Below, piece after piece: positions 5,607 through 13,248 of a stretch of 21,240 nt of DNA (the first letter of the stretch is position 1; every line of letters begins with the position of its first letter). The position numbers were made by a program, and so were the translations under genes. Origin of the DNA: an uncultured Lachnospiraceae bacterium (GTDB taxonomy: Bacteria > Bacillota > Clostridia > Lachnospirales > Lachnospiraceae). Location of the stretch: positions 1 through 21,240 of the forward strand of contig CADCPP010000107.1 in the NCBI GenBank assembly GCA_902803355.1, read 5' to 3'. Under the pieces are notes generated by a model. It saw only the letters and a list, made by a program, of their open reading frames with translations, ran no database searches and was not told the DNA's origin.

Positions 5607-7426
5607 TAGGCGATGCCAAGCTTATCCAGCGTCTTTTTCTCCCTGTCCTGACAGGAGAAGAGAAAGACCTGACCGTGATAATTCGTATGCAGCCAGTTCA
5701 GACAGGCTTCCAGACGTTCGCTGTCATACATGGCGAAGCTGTCATCAAAGAACAGAGGCATGTCTTCCTTTGGCCAGAGAAGCCGCACCACGGCGAGCCG
5801 GAAGGAAAAATAGAGCTGCTCCATAGCGCCCGCGGACAACGCGCCGGGCGCTATTTTTCTGCCTGCGGAAAGGGCAAACAGCTCCAGATCATCGCTCACT
5901 TCAAGGCCGTCGTAAGCGCCTTTCGTGATCTCGCGGAAGATGCCGGAAGCGGTTTTCGTGAGCGGCACGCCGAAACGGTCGGCGGCATTATCGGCCAGAA
6001 GGGAAAGGGCCGATGAGGCGCGGGCAATGGCCGCGATCTCGCTGCGAAGGCGGTCGTTCTCCTGCAGGATGGGCTGCAGGGCATCGCGCCTTTCCATGAG
6101 CGCGCGCATTTCCGGCTCCCATTGCTCCCGCTCGAGTTTGGCGGCAAGCTGCTCATTCAGTGCGCTGTTCAGCGCCTCCCGTGAAGCGGACAGCGTTGCC
6201 AGTTCTTCGGTGTCTGCTTCGAAGCGTTTCCGCTTTTCTTCCAGATAGTCAAAGAGCTGCAGGACCTTTTCCAGATAGGCTTTCGTCTCCTCCGCCTCGG
6301 CGAGCGTCCCCTGCGCCTGATAATTCGGAAGATACCTTGCCAGCATCGTTTTCAGAAGCTCTGTATTTTTCGCGTTGCCGGCATCTGCATCCTGACGGCG
6401 GGTAATGCGCGTAAAGAATGTTGCGGCAAACAGCGCGGCCAGAAACAGCGGCAGCATAAACAGCAGATTTGCACCGGTCTGAAAGATCCGGTTCATCAGC
6501 AGGAAGGCGCCGAGGGTAAGGACGATCATCAGGATCGACAAAGGCCCAAGCGCTCCGGACGAGACCGCATGCTTGCCGGCGTAGTCCCGCTGGTAGAGTG
6601 AAAGCTGCTCGCAGAGGGTCGCTGCGCGTTTTTGGTCGCTCTCGACTGTCTCGCGGGACGTGGTGCCCATGCCGGTCAGAAGGGCTTCCTTCGCCCGCAG
6701 GCTGCGGTCTGTCTTTTCACGGTCGGCCGTCAGCGCGCGGATGCGGGCATCCTGCGCATCGGCCTGCGCCTTTAAGGCATCATAGTCCGCGCCGCCGGTC
6801 AGACTGCGCTCTTCCAGCGCGGCCATCTTCATAGCGAGAGCGTCATCTTCGGTCTGCGCGCCGGGATCGATGCGCTTTTCCAGCGCCTTCCGCTGCGTTT
6901 TCAGCTGTTCAATGGCAGCGTAGACGTTAAAGTTCTCATCGCCGCTGCTTTTCAGGTTCATGATATGGGTCTTCAGATCGGCGGCGAGTCCGTTTCCGGT
7001 GGCCGCGCCGATCTGTCTGAAGGAAAGCGTATTGGCAAAAATATAGGGAGAAAGACCATCCGGGAAAGGCACTTCCTCCGGACTGATCGTCCGTTCTTTT
7101 CCCTGCTCGTTAAGTGTAAGGCGTGAGGCGGGCGGCGTCCGGGAAAAATCCCGCTCCGCGCTGACGGTTTTTCCCTCCCTTTCCCAGCGGATCCTGCCGC
7201 CGTAAAGATCCGGCTCACTCCAGGGCAGATTCGCGCGGTAGAGCCCGCCCCTGGCCGCGCGCCCTTTCCCCTTTTCCATGCCGAAAAGAAGGGCGGCAAA
7301 CGCAGTGTGGAGGGTGCTTTTTCCGGACTCGTTCTTTCCGCTGATCAGCGTGATGCCGTCATCAAAGGTAAAGGATCTGTCGCGAAGGGTGCCGAACTGG
7401 CGAATATAGCAATCAAGCAGTTTCAC
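5588..7426 (-). CDS. SbcC/Rad50/YhaN-like coiled-coil ATPase with a central membrane hairpin
   Basis: This 612-residue protein has the split ABC-type ATPase of the SMC/Rad50 class. Walker A is GKNESGKST at 30-38. The signature motif is LSAGAMEQ at 530-537, and Walker B is PLFFDDSF at ~557-564 (Asp561-Asp562). The halves are joined by helical, charged, Ala/Glu/Arg-rich segments (~155-290 and ~345-520) that look like antiparallel coiled coil. Where Rad50 has a CxxC zinc hook, this protein has two hydrophobic stretches, ~293-311 and ~320-338, which form a probable transmembrane hairpin. That layout matches the YhaN group of Firmicutes better than SbcC. The gene overlaps its SbcD/YhaO-like partner by 4 nt, so the two products probably form one DNA-processing complex, here held at the membrane. 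The name rests on motif recognition; substrate and role are inferred. Confidence 0.85.
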   Translation of the reverse strand: MKLLDCYIRQFGTLRDRSFTFDDGITLISGKNESGKSTLHTAFAALLFGMEKGKGRAARGGLYRANLPWSEPDLYGGRIRWEREGKTVSAERDFSRTPPASRLTLNEQGKERTISPEEVPFPDGLSPYIFANTLSFRQIGAATGNGLAADLKTHIMNLKSSGDENFNVYAAIEQLKTQRKALEKRIDPGAQTEDDALAMKMAALEERSLTGGADYDALKAQADAQDARIRALTADREKTDRSLRAKEALLTGMGTTSRETVESDQKRAATLCEQLSLYQRDYAGKHAVSSGALGPLSILMIVLTLGAFLLMNRIFQTGANLLFMLPLFLAALFAATFFTRITRRQDADAGNAKNTELLKTMLARYLPNYQAQGTLAEAEETKAYLEKVLQLFDYLEEKRKRFEADTEELATLSASREALNSALNEQLAAKLEREQWEPEMRALMERRDALQPILQENDRLRSEIAAIARASSALSLLADNAADRFGVPLTKTASGIFREITKGAYDGLEVSDDLELFALSAGRKIAPGALSAGAMEQLYFSFRLAVVRLLWPKEDMPLFFDDSFAMYDSERLEACLNWLHTNYHGQVFLFSCQDREKKTLDKLGIAYHLVEL

Positions 7427-8499
7427 CGGACAGCCTCCTTTCCGCTGCCTGCGGTAGCCATGAGGGCGTCCAGTCCGTAATACAGCGATTGGAGCGAAGA
7501 GGGATCTTCGGCCTTGCCGCCTTCGGTAAAGCGGCGCACAAACTGACCCAGAAGATCTCCCGCAGGTCTTGCGGCAAATTCATCAAGCGGATAGTCCGGT
7601 ACGGAGTGATCGGCGACCGTGCTCACGCCCGCGATGCGGCCAAGCGCGGCCGTATCCGGCAGAAAGACCGGATCCCGCCGCCCCTGCAGCTGGATATTCA
7701 GGACTTCGCGGCAGAGCTCGTCCGCGCGGCGGCGGATCACGCTCTCCAGCCCTGAAGCCGTCATTTCCGGCGTCATATTGATGGTGACATCCGTATAGCG
7801 GAAGTCGGAAAAGTTCCTCCAGTCCAGATGGAAGGAATCCTTGGTCAGCGTCCCGATAAAGCAGCCGTGAGTCCCTGTTTCGGTATGATCCAGGGCTTCC
7901 GGAGAGCCGGGAAAAGCAACGCGTCCGTTCTGGGTGATGGCCGGTTTATGCAGATGGCCGAGCGCGACGTAATCAAAGCCGCATGCCGACAGACGGGAAG
8001 GCTTAAAGGGGGCGTGGAGGGCATCGCCTCCGTGCGCCAGCAGAAAATGGCGCCTGCCGTCCCTTGGCGCGCGGAACTCATCCAGGCGCACATCCGGCAG
8101 TTCCTGGGAATGATAGCTGAACCCGTGGACTTCCAGATTCCACTGCGGATAGAACACGGAGCTCAGCTCCGGAGAGGACAAAAAGCTCACCTGCGGGCAG
8201 AAGGAAAAGCGCGCGTAGGCGGAGCCGGGACGGATAAAATCATGGTTTCCCGCGATCAGGACCACCTTGGTGCGCGGAAGCGTAGAAAAGAGATAATCCA
8301 CATCCTTCAGTTCCCGCACGGTGGGAGGCGCGTTGAACAGATCTCCTGCGATCAGCAGCAGATCGATATCTTCCTCGATGCAGGTGTTAATCAGCCGCAG
8401 CAGGGAGGTGCGCACGGCATCAGCCCGGGAAGGTCCCCAGGATTTGTCGCCATCTGGGGCTGCCCCCAGATGCAGATCGGCGGTATGGATAAAACGCAC
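7423..8499 (-). CDS. SbcD/Mre11/YhaO-like metallophosphoesterase (DNA repair exonuclease family)
   Basis: This 358-residue protein is a calcineurin-type metallophosphoesterase of the Mre11/SbcD group, nucleases that bind two Mn2+ ions and process DNA ends. All expected ligands can be seen: Asp8 and His10 (TADLHLG), Asp53 (AGDLFN), Asn85 with His86 (AGNHDF), His156 (LLAHGG), and His182 and His184 (LGHLHK). The part after ~residue 220 is weakly conserved and probably contacts the ATPase partner. The start is GTG at 8497-8499, chosen because AAGGAGG stands 6 nt upstream and the protein then begins at MRFIHTADLH, the normal N-terminus of the family. The gene runs directly into the YhaN-like ATPase gene, with a 4-nt overlap that suggests coupled translation. 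The pairing mirrors yhaO-yhaN of Bacillus and sbcD-sbcC. Confidence 0.9.
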   Translation of the reverse strand: MRFIHTADLHLGAAPDGDKSWGPSRADAVRTSLLRLINTCIEEDIDLLLIAGDLFNAPPTVRELKDVDYLFSTLPRTKVVLIAGNHDFIRPGSAYARFSFCPQVSFLSSPELSSVFYPQWNLEVHGFSYHSQELPDVRLDEFRAPRDGRRHFLLAHGGDALHAPFKPSRLSACGFDYVALGHLHKPAITQNGRVAFPGSPEALDHTETGTHGCFIGTLTKDSFHLDWRNFSDFRYTDVTINMTPEMTASGLESVIRRRADELCREVLNIQLQGRRDPVFLPDTAALGRIAGVSTVADHSVPDYPLDEFAARPAGDLLGQFVRRFTEGGKAEDPSSLQSLYYGLDALMATAGSGKEAVR

Positions 8500-8537
8500 G
8501 CTGCGCCTCCTTCATCATTTGCATAAATTCTGGCTTT

Positions 8538-8566
8538 ATTATAGCGGATTTTTTCACTTCCGTAAA
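8538..8566 (-). promoter_or_regulatory. Promoter candidate for the YhaO/YhaN-like pair
   Basis: On the minus strand a perfect TATAAT (8538-8543) follows TTTACG (8561-8566, four of six consensus bases) with a 17-bp spacer. The start of transcription would fall near 8531, leaving a leader of about 30 nt before the GTG codon and containing the AAGGAGG ribosome site. It is back to back with the glgC promoter. Confidence 0.65.
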
Positions 8567-8605
8567 GGGGAGACTTCTGCGCCGTGACTTTTCGGCAGCA
8601 GCGCC

Positions 8606-8634
8606 TTTTCTTTTTCCTCCAGCTGTGCTATAAT
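8606..8634 (+). promoter_or_regulatory. Extended -10 promoter candidate for glgC and the genes after it
   Basis: TGCTATAAT at 8626-8634 is a perfect extended -10 element. A weak -35 box, TTTTCT, lies at 8606-8611 with 17-bp spacing, which an extended -10 can tolerate. Transcription would start near 8641. The leader of about 37 nt contains CCTAA at 8642-8646 and TTAGG at 8665-8669, which could pair and partly cover the AGGAGG ribosome site at 8667-8672. Confidence 0.7.
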
Positions 8635-8677
8635 ACATCCACCTAATTTATTAAGCACGAAGAGTTAGGAGGACGAT

Positions 8678-9952
8678 ATGGTCAAAAAAGAAATGATCGC
8701 CATGCTTCTGGCAGGAGGACAGGGCAGCCGCCTTGGCGTCCTGACGCAGGGTATGGCAAAGCCTGCAGTCGCCTTTGGCGGGAAATACTGCATCATCGAT
8801 TTCCCCTTAAGCAACTGTGTGAATTCGGACGTGGACACTGTCGGCGTGCTGACGCAGTATCAGCCCCTGCAGCTGAATACGCATATCGGCATCGGCATCC
8901 CGTGGGATCTGGACAAGCAGGTGGGCGGAGTTACGATCCTTCCGCCGTATGAAAAATCCGGAGACAGCGAATGGTATACCGGCACGGCCAATGCCATTTA
9001 CCAGAACCTGACCTTCATGGACAGCTACAATCCGGATTATGTGCTGATCCTTTCCGGCGACCATATTTACAAGATGGACTACGGCGAAATGCTGGAGCAG
9101 CACAAACGGTCCGGGGCCGAAGCGACCATCGCGGTCATGCCGGTGGACTGGGAAGAAGCGCACCGCTACGGCATCATGGTGACAGACGGCAACGGAAAGA
9201 TCACGGAATTTGAAGAAAAGCCGGCCAATCCGAAGAGTAATCTGGCCTCCATGGGGATCTATATCTTCAATTATCAGACGCTCCGCAGAGCGCTGAAGGA
9301 ACTGGAACATGTGCCCGGCTGCGACTTCGGCATGCATGTGATCCCTTATGTCTTCCGCGAAACGGACAAGGTCTATTCCTACGAATTCAACGGCTACTGG
9401 AAAGATGTCGGAACCCTGACCACCTACTGGGAGACCAATATGGAACTCACCAGCCTGGTTCCGGAGTTCAATCTCTATGAGGAGTTCTGGCAGATCTATA
9501 CTAGCGCGGAATCTCACGCGCCGGCTTATCTGGGCGCAGATGCGCAGGTGACGCATTCCATCGTCGGTGACGGCAGTGAGATCCACGGCAAGGTAAAACG
9601 CTCCGTACTCGGCTCGAATGTCATCGTCGGCGCCGGGGCAAAGGTGATCGATTCCATCCTGATGAACGGTGTGGTGATCGAGGAAGGCGCCGTGGTGCGC
9701 AAGGCGATCATCGCGGAAAATACCGTGGTCGGCAAAAATACGCGCATCGGGGAAGGCACCTTTGAGCAGAGCCGCCTGGATCCGAAGGTATACAACAGCG
9801 ATCTGGCCGTCATCGGAGCCGGCAGCGTGATCCCGGCTGACGTGACCATCGGAAAGAACACCGCGATCTCCGGTGTGACGGGCCCTGAAGACTATCCGGA
9901 GGGGAATCTGATCTCCGGCGGCTATATCCTGAAAAAGGAGGAGAAGAGATGA
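8678..9952 (+). CDS. glgC: Glucose-1-phosphate adenylyltransferase, catalytic subunit GlgC
   Basis: GlgC makes ADP-glucose from ATP and glucose 1-phosphate, the committed step of bacterial glycogen synthesis. The 424-residue protein has the nucleotidyltransferase signature LAGGQGSRLG at 11-20, the lysine of MAKPA (Lys28), the metal-binding aspartate in SGDH at 126-129 (Asp128), and FEEKP at ~178-182 followed by SMGIYIF. The C-terminal third is a left-handed beta-helix with hexapeptide-like repeats (for example GSNVIVGAGAKV, GVVIEEGAVV), used for oligomerisation and allostery. All catalytic positions look intact, in contrast with the neighbour GlgD. The start follows AGGAGG with a 5-nt spacer. 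Its stop codon overlaps the glgD start by 4 nt, so the subunits are probably made in a coupled, balanced way. Confidence 0.97.
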   Translation: MVKKEMIAMLLAGGQGSRLGVLTQGMAKPAVAFGGKYCIIDFPLSNCVNSDVDTVGVLTQYQPLQLNTHIGIGIPWDLDKQVGGVTILPPYEKSGDSEWYTGTANAIYQNLTFMDSYNPDYVLILSGDHIYKMDYGEMLEQHKRSGAEATIAVMPVDWEEAHRYGIMVTDGNGKITEFEEKPANPKSNLASMGIYIFNYQTLRRALKELEHVPGCDFGMHVIPYVFRETDKVYSYEFNGYWKDVGTLTTYWETNMELTSLVPEFNLYEEFWQIYTSAESHAPAYLGADAQVTHSIVGDGSEIHGKVKRSVLGSNVIVGAGAKVIDSILMNGVVIEEGAVVRKAIIAENTVVGKNTRIGEGTFEQSRLDPKVYNSDLAVIGAGSVIPADVTIGKNTAISGVTGPEDYPEGNLISGGYILKKEEKR

Positions 9953-11043
9953 AAGCAGTAGGAATCATTCTCGCCGGCGGCGGTTCGGAACGCATGAAGG
10001 GTCTTACCGATATCCGTGCGGTGGCAGCCATGCCGGTAGCCGGTGCGTACCGTGCGGTCGACTTTGCGCTCAGCAACATGGCCAACGCCAGGATCAATGC
10101 GGTGGCCGTGATCACCCAGTACAGCTCCCGCTCGCTGAACGAGCATCTGAATTCTCCTTCCTGGTGGGGCTTTGGCCGCAAGCAGGGCGGACTGTATCTG
10201 CTCAATCCGACCATCACGCCGGACAGCACCAACTGGTTCCGCGGAACGGCGGATGCCCTCATCCAGAACCTGGATTTCATCAAGGAACGCCATGAGCCCT
10301 ACGTGGTCATCGCCTCCGGCGACGGCGTTTACAAACTGGATCTGGACGATGTTCTGGCAAAGCATGTGGAAAGCGGCGCGCAGATCAGTGTGGTCTGCAA
10401 GGAAAAGAACGACCTGGAGGCCGGCCGCTTCGGCGTGATCGAGACCGACGCGGAGAAGCACATCATTGCCTGGCACGAAAAGGAAGAAGGCGCGGAAGGC
10501 GATCTGGTCAACTGCGGCATCTACCTGATCCGGCGCCTGCGCCTGATCCGTCTGCTGGAGGAGTGCAAGCGGCAGGACAATTACGACTTCGTGCGCGACG
10601 TTCTGGTGAAGAACCTGGAGAAGGAACGCATCAAAGCCTATGTGATGGATGGCTACTGGAAGAATATCGCGTCCGCGCAGTCCTACTTTGAATGCAATAT
10701 GGATATGCTGGATCCTGCGCTGCGCAGAAAATTCTTCTATGATCACCCGAAGATCTCGACCAAGGTGGATGATTTCCCTCCGGCAAAGTTCAACGACAAC
10801 GCCAAAGTGTCCAACGCGCTGGCGGCAGGCGGCACCATCGTGAACGGAGCCGTGGAAAACTCCGTCCTCTTCAAGAAGGTCTATGTAGGCGACGGCAGCA
10901 GCGTGAAGAACTGTGTGCTCCTGAATGATGTTTATGTGGGCGACGGGGTGACCCTCGAAAACTGCATCGTGGAGAAGAAGATGAAGATCGAAGACGGGAC
11001 CTGCATCATCGGTGATCCGAATGATGTGACCGTGATCGCGTAA
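9949..11043 (+). CDS. glgD: GlgD, non-catalytic or regulatory subunit of ADP-glucose pyrophosphorylase
   Basis: This 364-residue paralogue of GlgC is the GlgD type found in Firmicutes. There it forms a mixed complex with GlgC and raises its activity while having little activity of its own. The sequence supports this. The nucleotide loop reads LAGGGSERMKGL instead of LAGGQGSRLG. The KPA lysine is replaced by Met28 in AAMPVAG, and the SGDH motif is SGDG at 123-126 with the histidine lost. RGTADALIQN and GYWKNI still follow the family pattern, and beta-helix repeats (VYVGDGSSVKN, VYVGDGVTLEN) remain at the C-terminus, so it can still assemble with GlgC. The ATG overlaps the glgC stop. An ArsR-type regulator begins 10 nt downstream. 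Confidence 0.95.
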   Translation: MKAVGIILAGGGSERMKGLTDIRAVAAMPVAGAYRAVDFALSNMANARINAVAVITQYSSRSLNEHLNSPSWWGFGRKQGGLYLLNPTITPDSTNWFRGTADALIQNLDFIKERHEPYVVIASGDGVYKLDLDDVLAKHVESGAQISVVCKEKNDLEAGRFGVIETDAEKHIIAWHEKEEGAEGDLVNCGIYLIRRLRLIRLLEECKRQDNYDFVRDVLVKNLEKERIKAYVMDGYWKNIASAQSYFECNMDMLDPALRRKFFYDHPKISTKVDDFPPAKFNDNAKVSNALAAGGTIVNGAVENSVLFKKVYVGDGSSVKNCVLLNDVYVGDGVTLENCIVEKKMKIEDGTCIIGDPNDVTVIA

Positions 11044-11053
11044 GGAAGGAAGA

Positions 11054-11434
11054 ATGAACAGTCATTATCCTGAAGAATATGAGCCGATCGAGCTTTGCGG
11101 CTATCGGCACGTGCATGAGGACCTGGTCAAACAGGTCCTCAGTGCCATGCCGGAGGAAGACGATCTGTATTCTCTGGCGGACTTTTTTAAGGTGTTCGCC
11201 GATTCTACCCGCATCCGCATCCTGTATGTCCTGCTCTGCTCGGAGACCTGCGTGTGCGATATCGCGCAGCTGCTGAATATGACGCAGCCGGCCATCTCGC
11301 ATCAGCTGCGCATCTTAAAGCAGATGAATCTGGTGCGGGCAAGGCGCGAAGGCAAGACGGTTTTTTATTCCCTGGCGGATGACCATATCGCCTCGATCCT
11401 GCGTATCGGGATGGAGCATATCTGCGAAGAATAG
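11054..11434 (+). CDS. ArsR/SmtB-family metal-sensing transcriptional repressor
   Basis: This 126-residue winged-helix protein is of the ArsR/SmtB family, whose members leave DNA when they bind metal. The recognition helix region is NMTQPAISHQLRILKQMNLV and the wing is RREGKTVFYSL. Two metal sites known from characterised relatives can be read. The alpha-5 site, DDHIASILRIGMEHICEE, matches SmtB Asp104, His106, His117 and Glu120 as Asp109, His111, His122 and Glu125, an arrangement that favours zinc. The alpha-3N site has ETCVCD (Cys66, Cys68, Asp69), with Cys15 and His19 in the N-terminal arm (LCGYRH), as in CadC/SmtB types. Zinc, cobalt or cadmium sensing is inferred. It lies between glgD and a metallopeptidase gene, with gaps of 10 and 11 nt, and no metal transporter is in the window. 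Confidence 0.9.
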   Translation: MNSHYPEEYEPIELCGYRHVHEDLVKQVLSAMPEEDDLYSLADFFKVFADSTRIRILYVLLCSETCVCDIAQLLNMTQPAISHQLRILKQMNLVRARREGKTVFYSLADDHIASILRIGMEHICEE

Positions 11435-11445
11435 AGGAAAAATAA

Positions 11446-13236
11446 ATGACAAAAAAAGAACTGGTACAGGCGCTGCGCGGCAAAATGAAGGAAGCGGGCA
11501 TCGACATCTATGTGGTGACCTGCGGCGACTTTCACGGATCCGAATATTACAGCGCCTATTTTAATACGCTGACCTTCCTGACCGGCTTTACCGGCGAGTC
11601 CAGCATTGCGGCAGTGACCATGGATAAGGCGGGCCTCTGGACTGACGGCCGCTATTTCCTTCAGGCGGAGCGGGAGCTGGAGGGCTCCGGGATCGATCTG
11701 TATAAATCCGGGCTGCCCGGCGTGAAAACGCTGGCGGAATTTCTGAAGGATGAACTGCCGGAGGGCGGCTGCGTCGGCTTTGATGGACGCATCGTGCCCT
11801 TAGGGCAGGAGGAGCTTTGGGAGAAGGCGCTGGCAGAGAAAAAGGCCGCCTTCAGATCTGACCGGGACCTCGTGGGCGAGCTCTGGGAAGACCGCCCCGC
11901 GCAGGAATTCCATGAAGCCTTCCTGCTGCCGGAAGAGATCACCGGAGAGTCTGCGAAAAGCAAGATCGCGCGCGTGCGGGAGGAGATGGCCGGGCAGGGG
12001 GCAGATATGCACCTCATCACCGGCCTTTCCGATATCGGCTGGCTGCTGAATGTGCGGGGCCGCGATATCCCCTGCAATCCGGTCGTTTTCTCCTTTGCTT
12101 TGATGACGAAGGATACGGTCAGCTGGTACGTGCGGGAAGAAAAGCTTCCGGAAGAGGTGAGAGATTATACGAAGCAGGCCGGCGTTTCGCTTAAGCCTTA
12201 TGAAGCCATCTGGGAAGACATTAAGGCCATCCCGGCCGGAACGAAGCTGCTTGTGGACGGTGCCGGCGTCTGCTCGTACGTGAAGGGCGCGGTGAAGGAG
12301 GGCGTACAGCTGATCACCGCGGTCAATCCGACCACGCTGATGAAATGCGTGAAGAACGAAACGGAGAGGAAGGCCCTGCGCGTCTCGCATCACAAAGACG
12401 GCCTTGCCATGGTCAATTTCCTCTACTGGCTTGCGCATCATCCGGATATTGAATCATTAAGCGAGATCGACGCGGCAGATTATCTGGAGCAGTGCCGCCG
12501 CGATCAGGGCGCCTTTGATCTTTCCTTTGAGACCATCGCTGCGATGGGACCGAATGCGTCCGTCGTGCATTATGCGCCGTCGCCGGAGCATTTTGCCATG
12601 CTGAAAAAGAAGGGCCTGTTCCTGGTGGATTCAGGCGGACAGTACCGGGAAGGAACTACGGATATCACCCGTACGATGGCGATGGGACCGCTGACTGATG
12701 CGGAAAGGCATCATTACACCACGGTCCTGCGCAGCCACATCGATCTGGCCTCGGCCGTTTTTCCGACCGGTGTTTCCGGCTGTCAGCTGGATGTCCTGGC
12801 CAGAATGCCCATGTGGGAGGAGAAGCTGGATTACCGCCACGGCACCGGCCACGGCGTGGGCTTCTGCCTGAACGTGCACGAGGGGCCGAATGCCTTCCGT
12901 ATGTCCATCCCGGACAACAAAGCCCTGCGGCCTGCCCTTGTCCCCGGCATGGTCACGACCGATGAGCCCGGCATCTATATCGACAACGATCACGGGATCC
13001 GCATCGAGAGCGAAATGCTCTGCGCAGAGGCGGGAGAAAGCGAATACGGCAGATACCTGTGCTTTGAAAACCTCACGCTGTGTCCTATCGACGTAACGCC
13101 GGTAAACAGAGACGAACTGACAGAGAAAGAGATCAGCTGGCTGAACGCGTATCATGAGAGAGTCTATGAAGAACTGAAGGACGACCTAAAGCCGGAAGTC
13201 GCCGCCTGGCTCTATGACGTTACCAGACCCCTGTAG
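11446..13236 (+). CDS. Aminopeptidase P family protein (M24 Xaa-Pro aminopeptidase), three-domain type
   Basis: Xaa-Pro aminopeptidases remove the first residue of peptides with proline in second position, using two metal ions (usually Mn2+). The 596-residue length fits the long form with two N-terminal creatinase-like domains (about 1-150 and 170-300) before the pita-bread catalytic domain. The five metal ligands are all present: Asp395 (VDSGGQY), Asp406 (TTDITRT), His469 (GTGHGVG), Glu507 (TDEPGIY) and Glu521 (RIESEM). The catalytic-site HYAPSP is also seen. No signal peptide is visible, so it should act in the cytoplasm on peptides. It follows the ArsR-type gene by 11 nt and precedes pepC by 12 nt. 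The pair would cover proline-containing and general short peptides. Confidence 0.94.
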   Translation: MTKKELVQALRGKMKEAGIDIYVVTCGDFHGSEYYSAYFNTLTFLTGFTGESSIAAVTMDKAGLWTDGRYFLQAERELEGSGIDLYKSGLPGVKTLAEFLKDELPEGGCVGFDGRIVPLGQEELWEKALAEKKAAFRSDRDLVGELWEDRPAQEFHEAFLLPEEITGESAKSKIARVREEMAGQGADMHLITGLSDIGWLLNVRGRDIPCNPVVFSFALMTKDTVSWYVREEKLPEEVRDYTKQAGVSLKPYEAIWEDIKAIPAGTKLLVDGAGVCSYVKGAVKEGVQLITAVNPTTLMKCVKNETERKALRVSHHKDGLAMVNFLYWLAHHPDIESLSEIDAADYLEQCRRDQGAFDLSFETIAAMGPNASVVHYAPSPEHFAMLKKKGLFLVDSGGQYREGTTDITRTMAMGPLTDAERHHYTTVLRSHIDLASAVFPTGVSGCQLDVLARMPMWEEKLDYRHGTGHGVGFCLNVHEGPNAFRMSIPDNKALRPALVPGMVTTDEPGIYIDNDHGIRIESEMLCAEAGESEYGRYLCFENLTLCPIDVTPVNRDELTEKEISWLNAYHERVYEELKDDLKPEVAAWLYDVTRPL

Positions 13237-13248
13237 AAAGGAAAAGCA

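Noticed and set aside
5588..7426. Zinc hook (CxxC) in the Rad50-like protein
   Set aside because: No CxxC pair occurs at the centre of the coiled-coil region; the apex is occupied by two hydrophobic segments instead.
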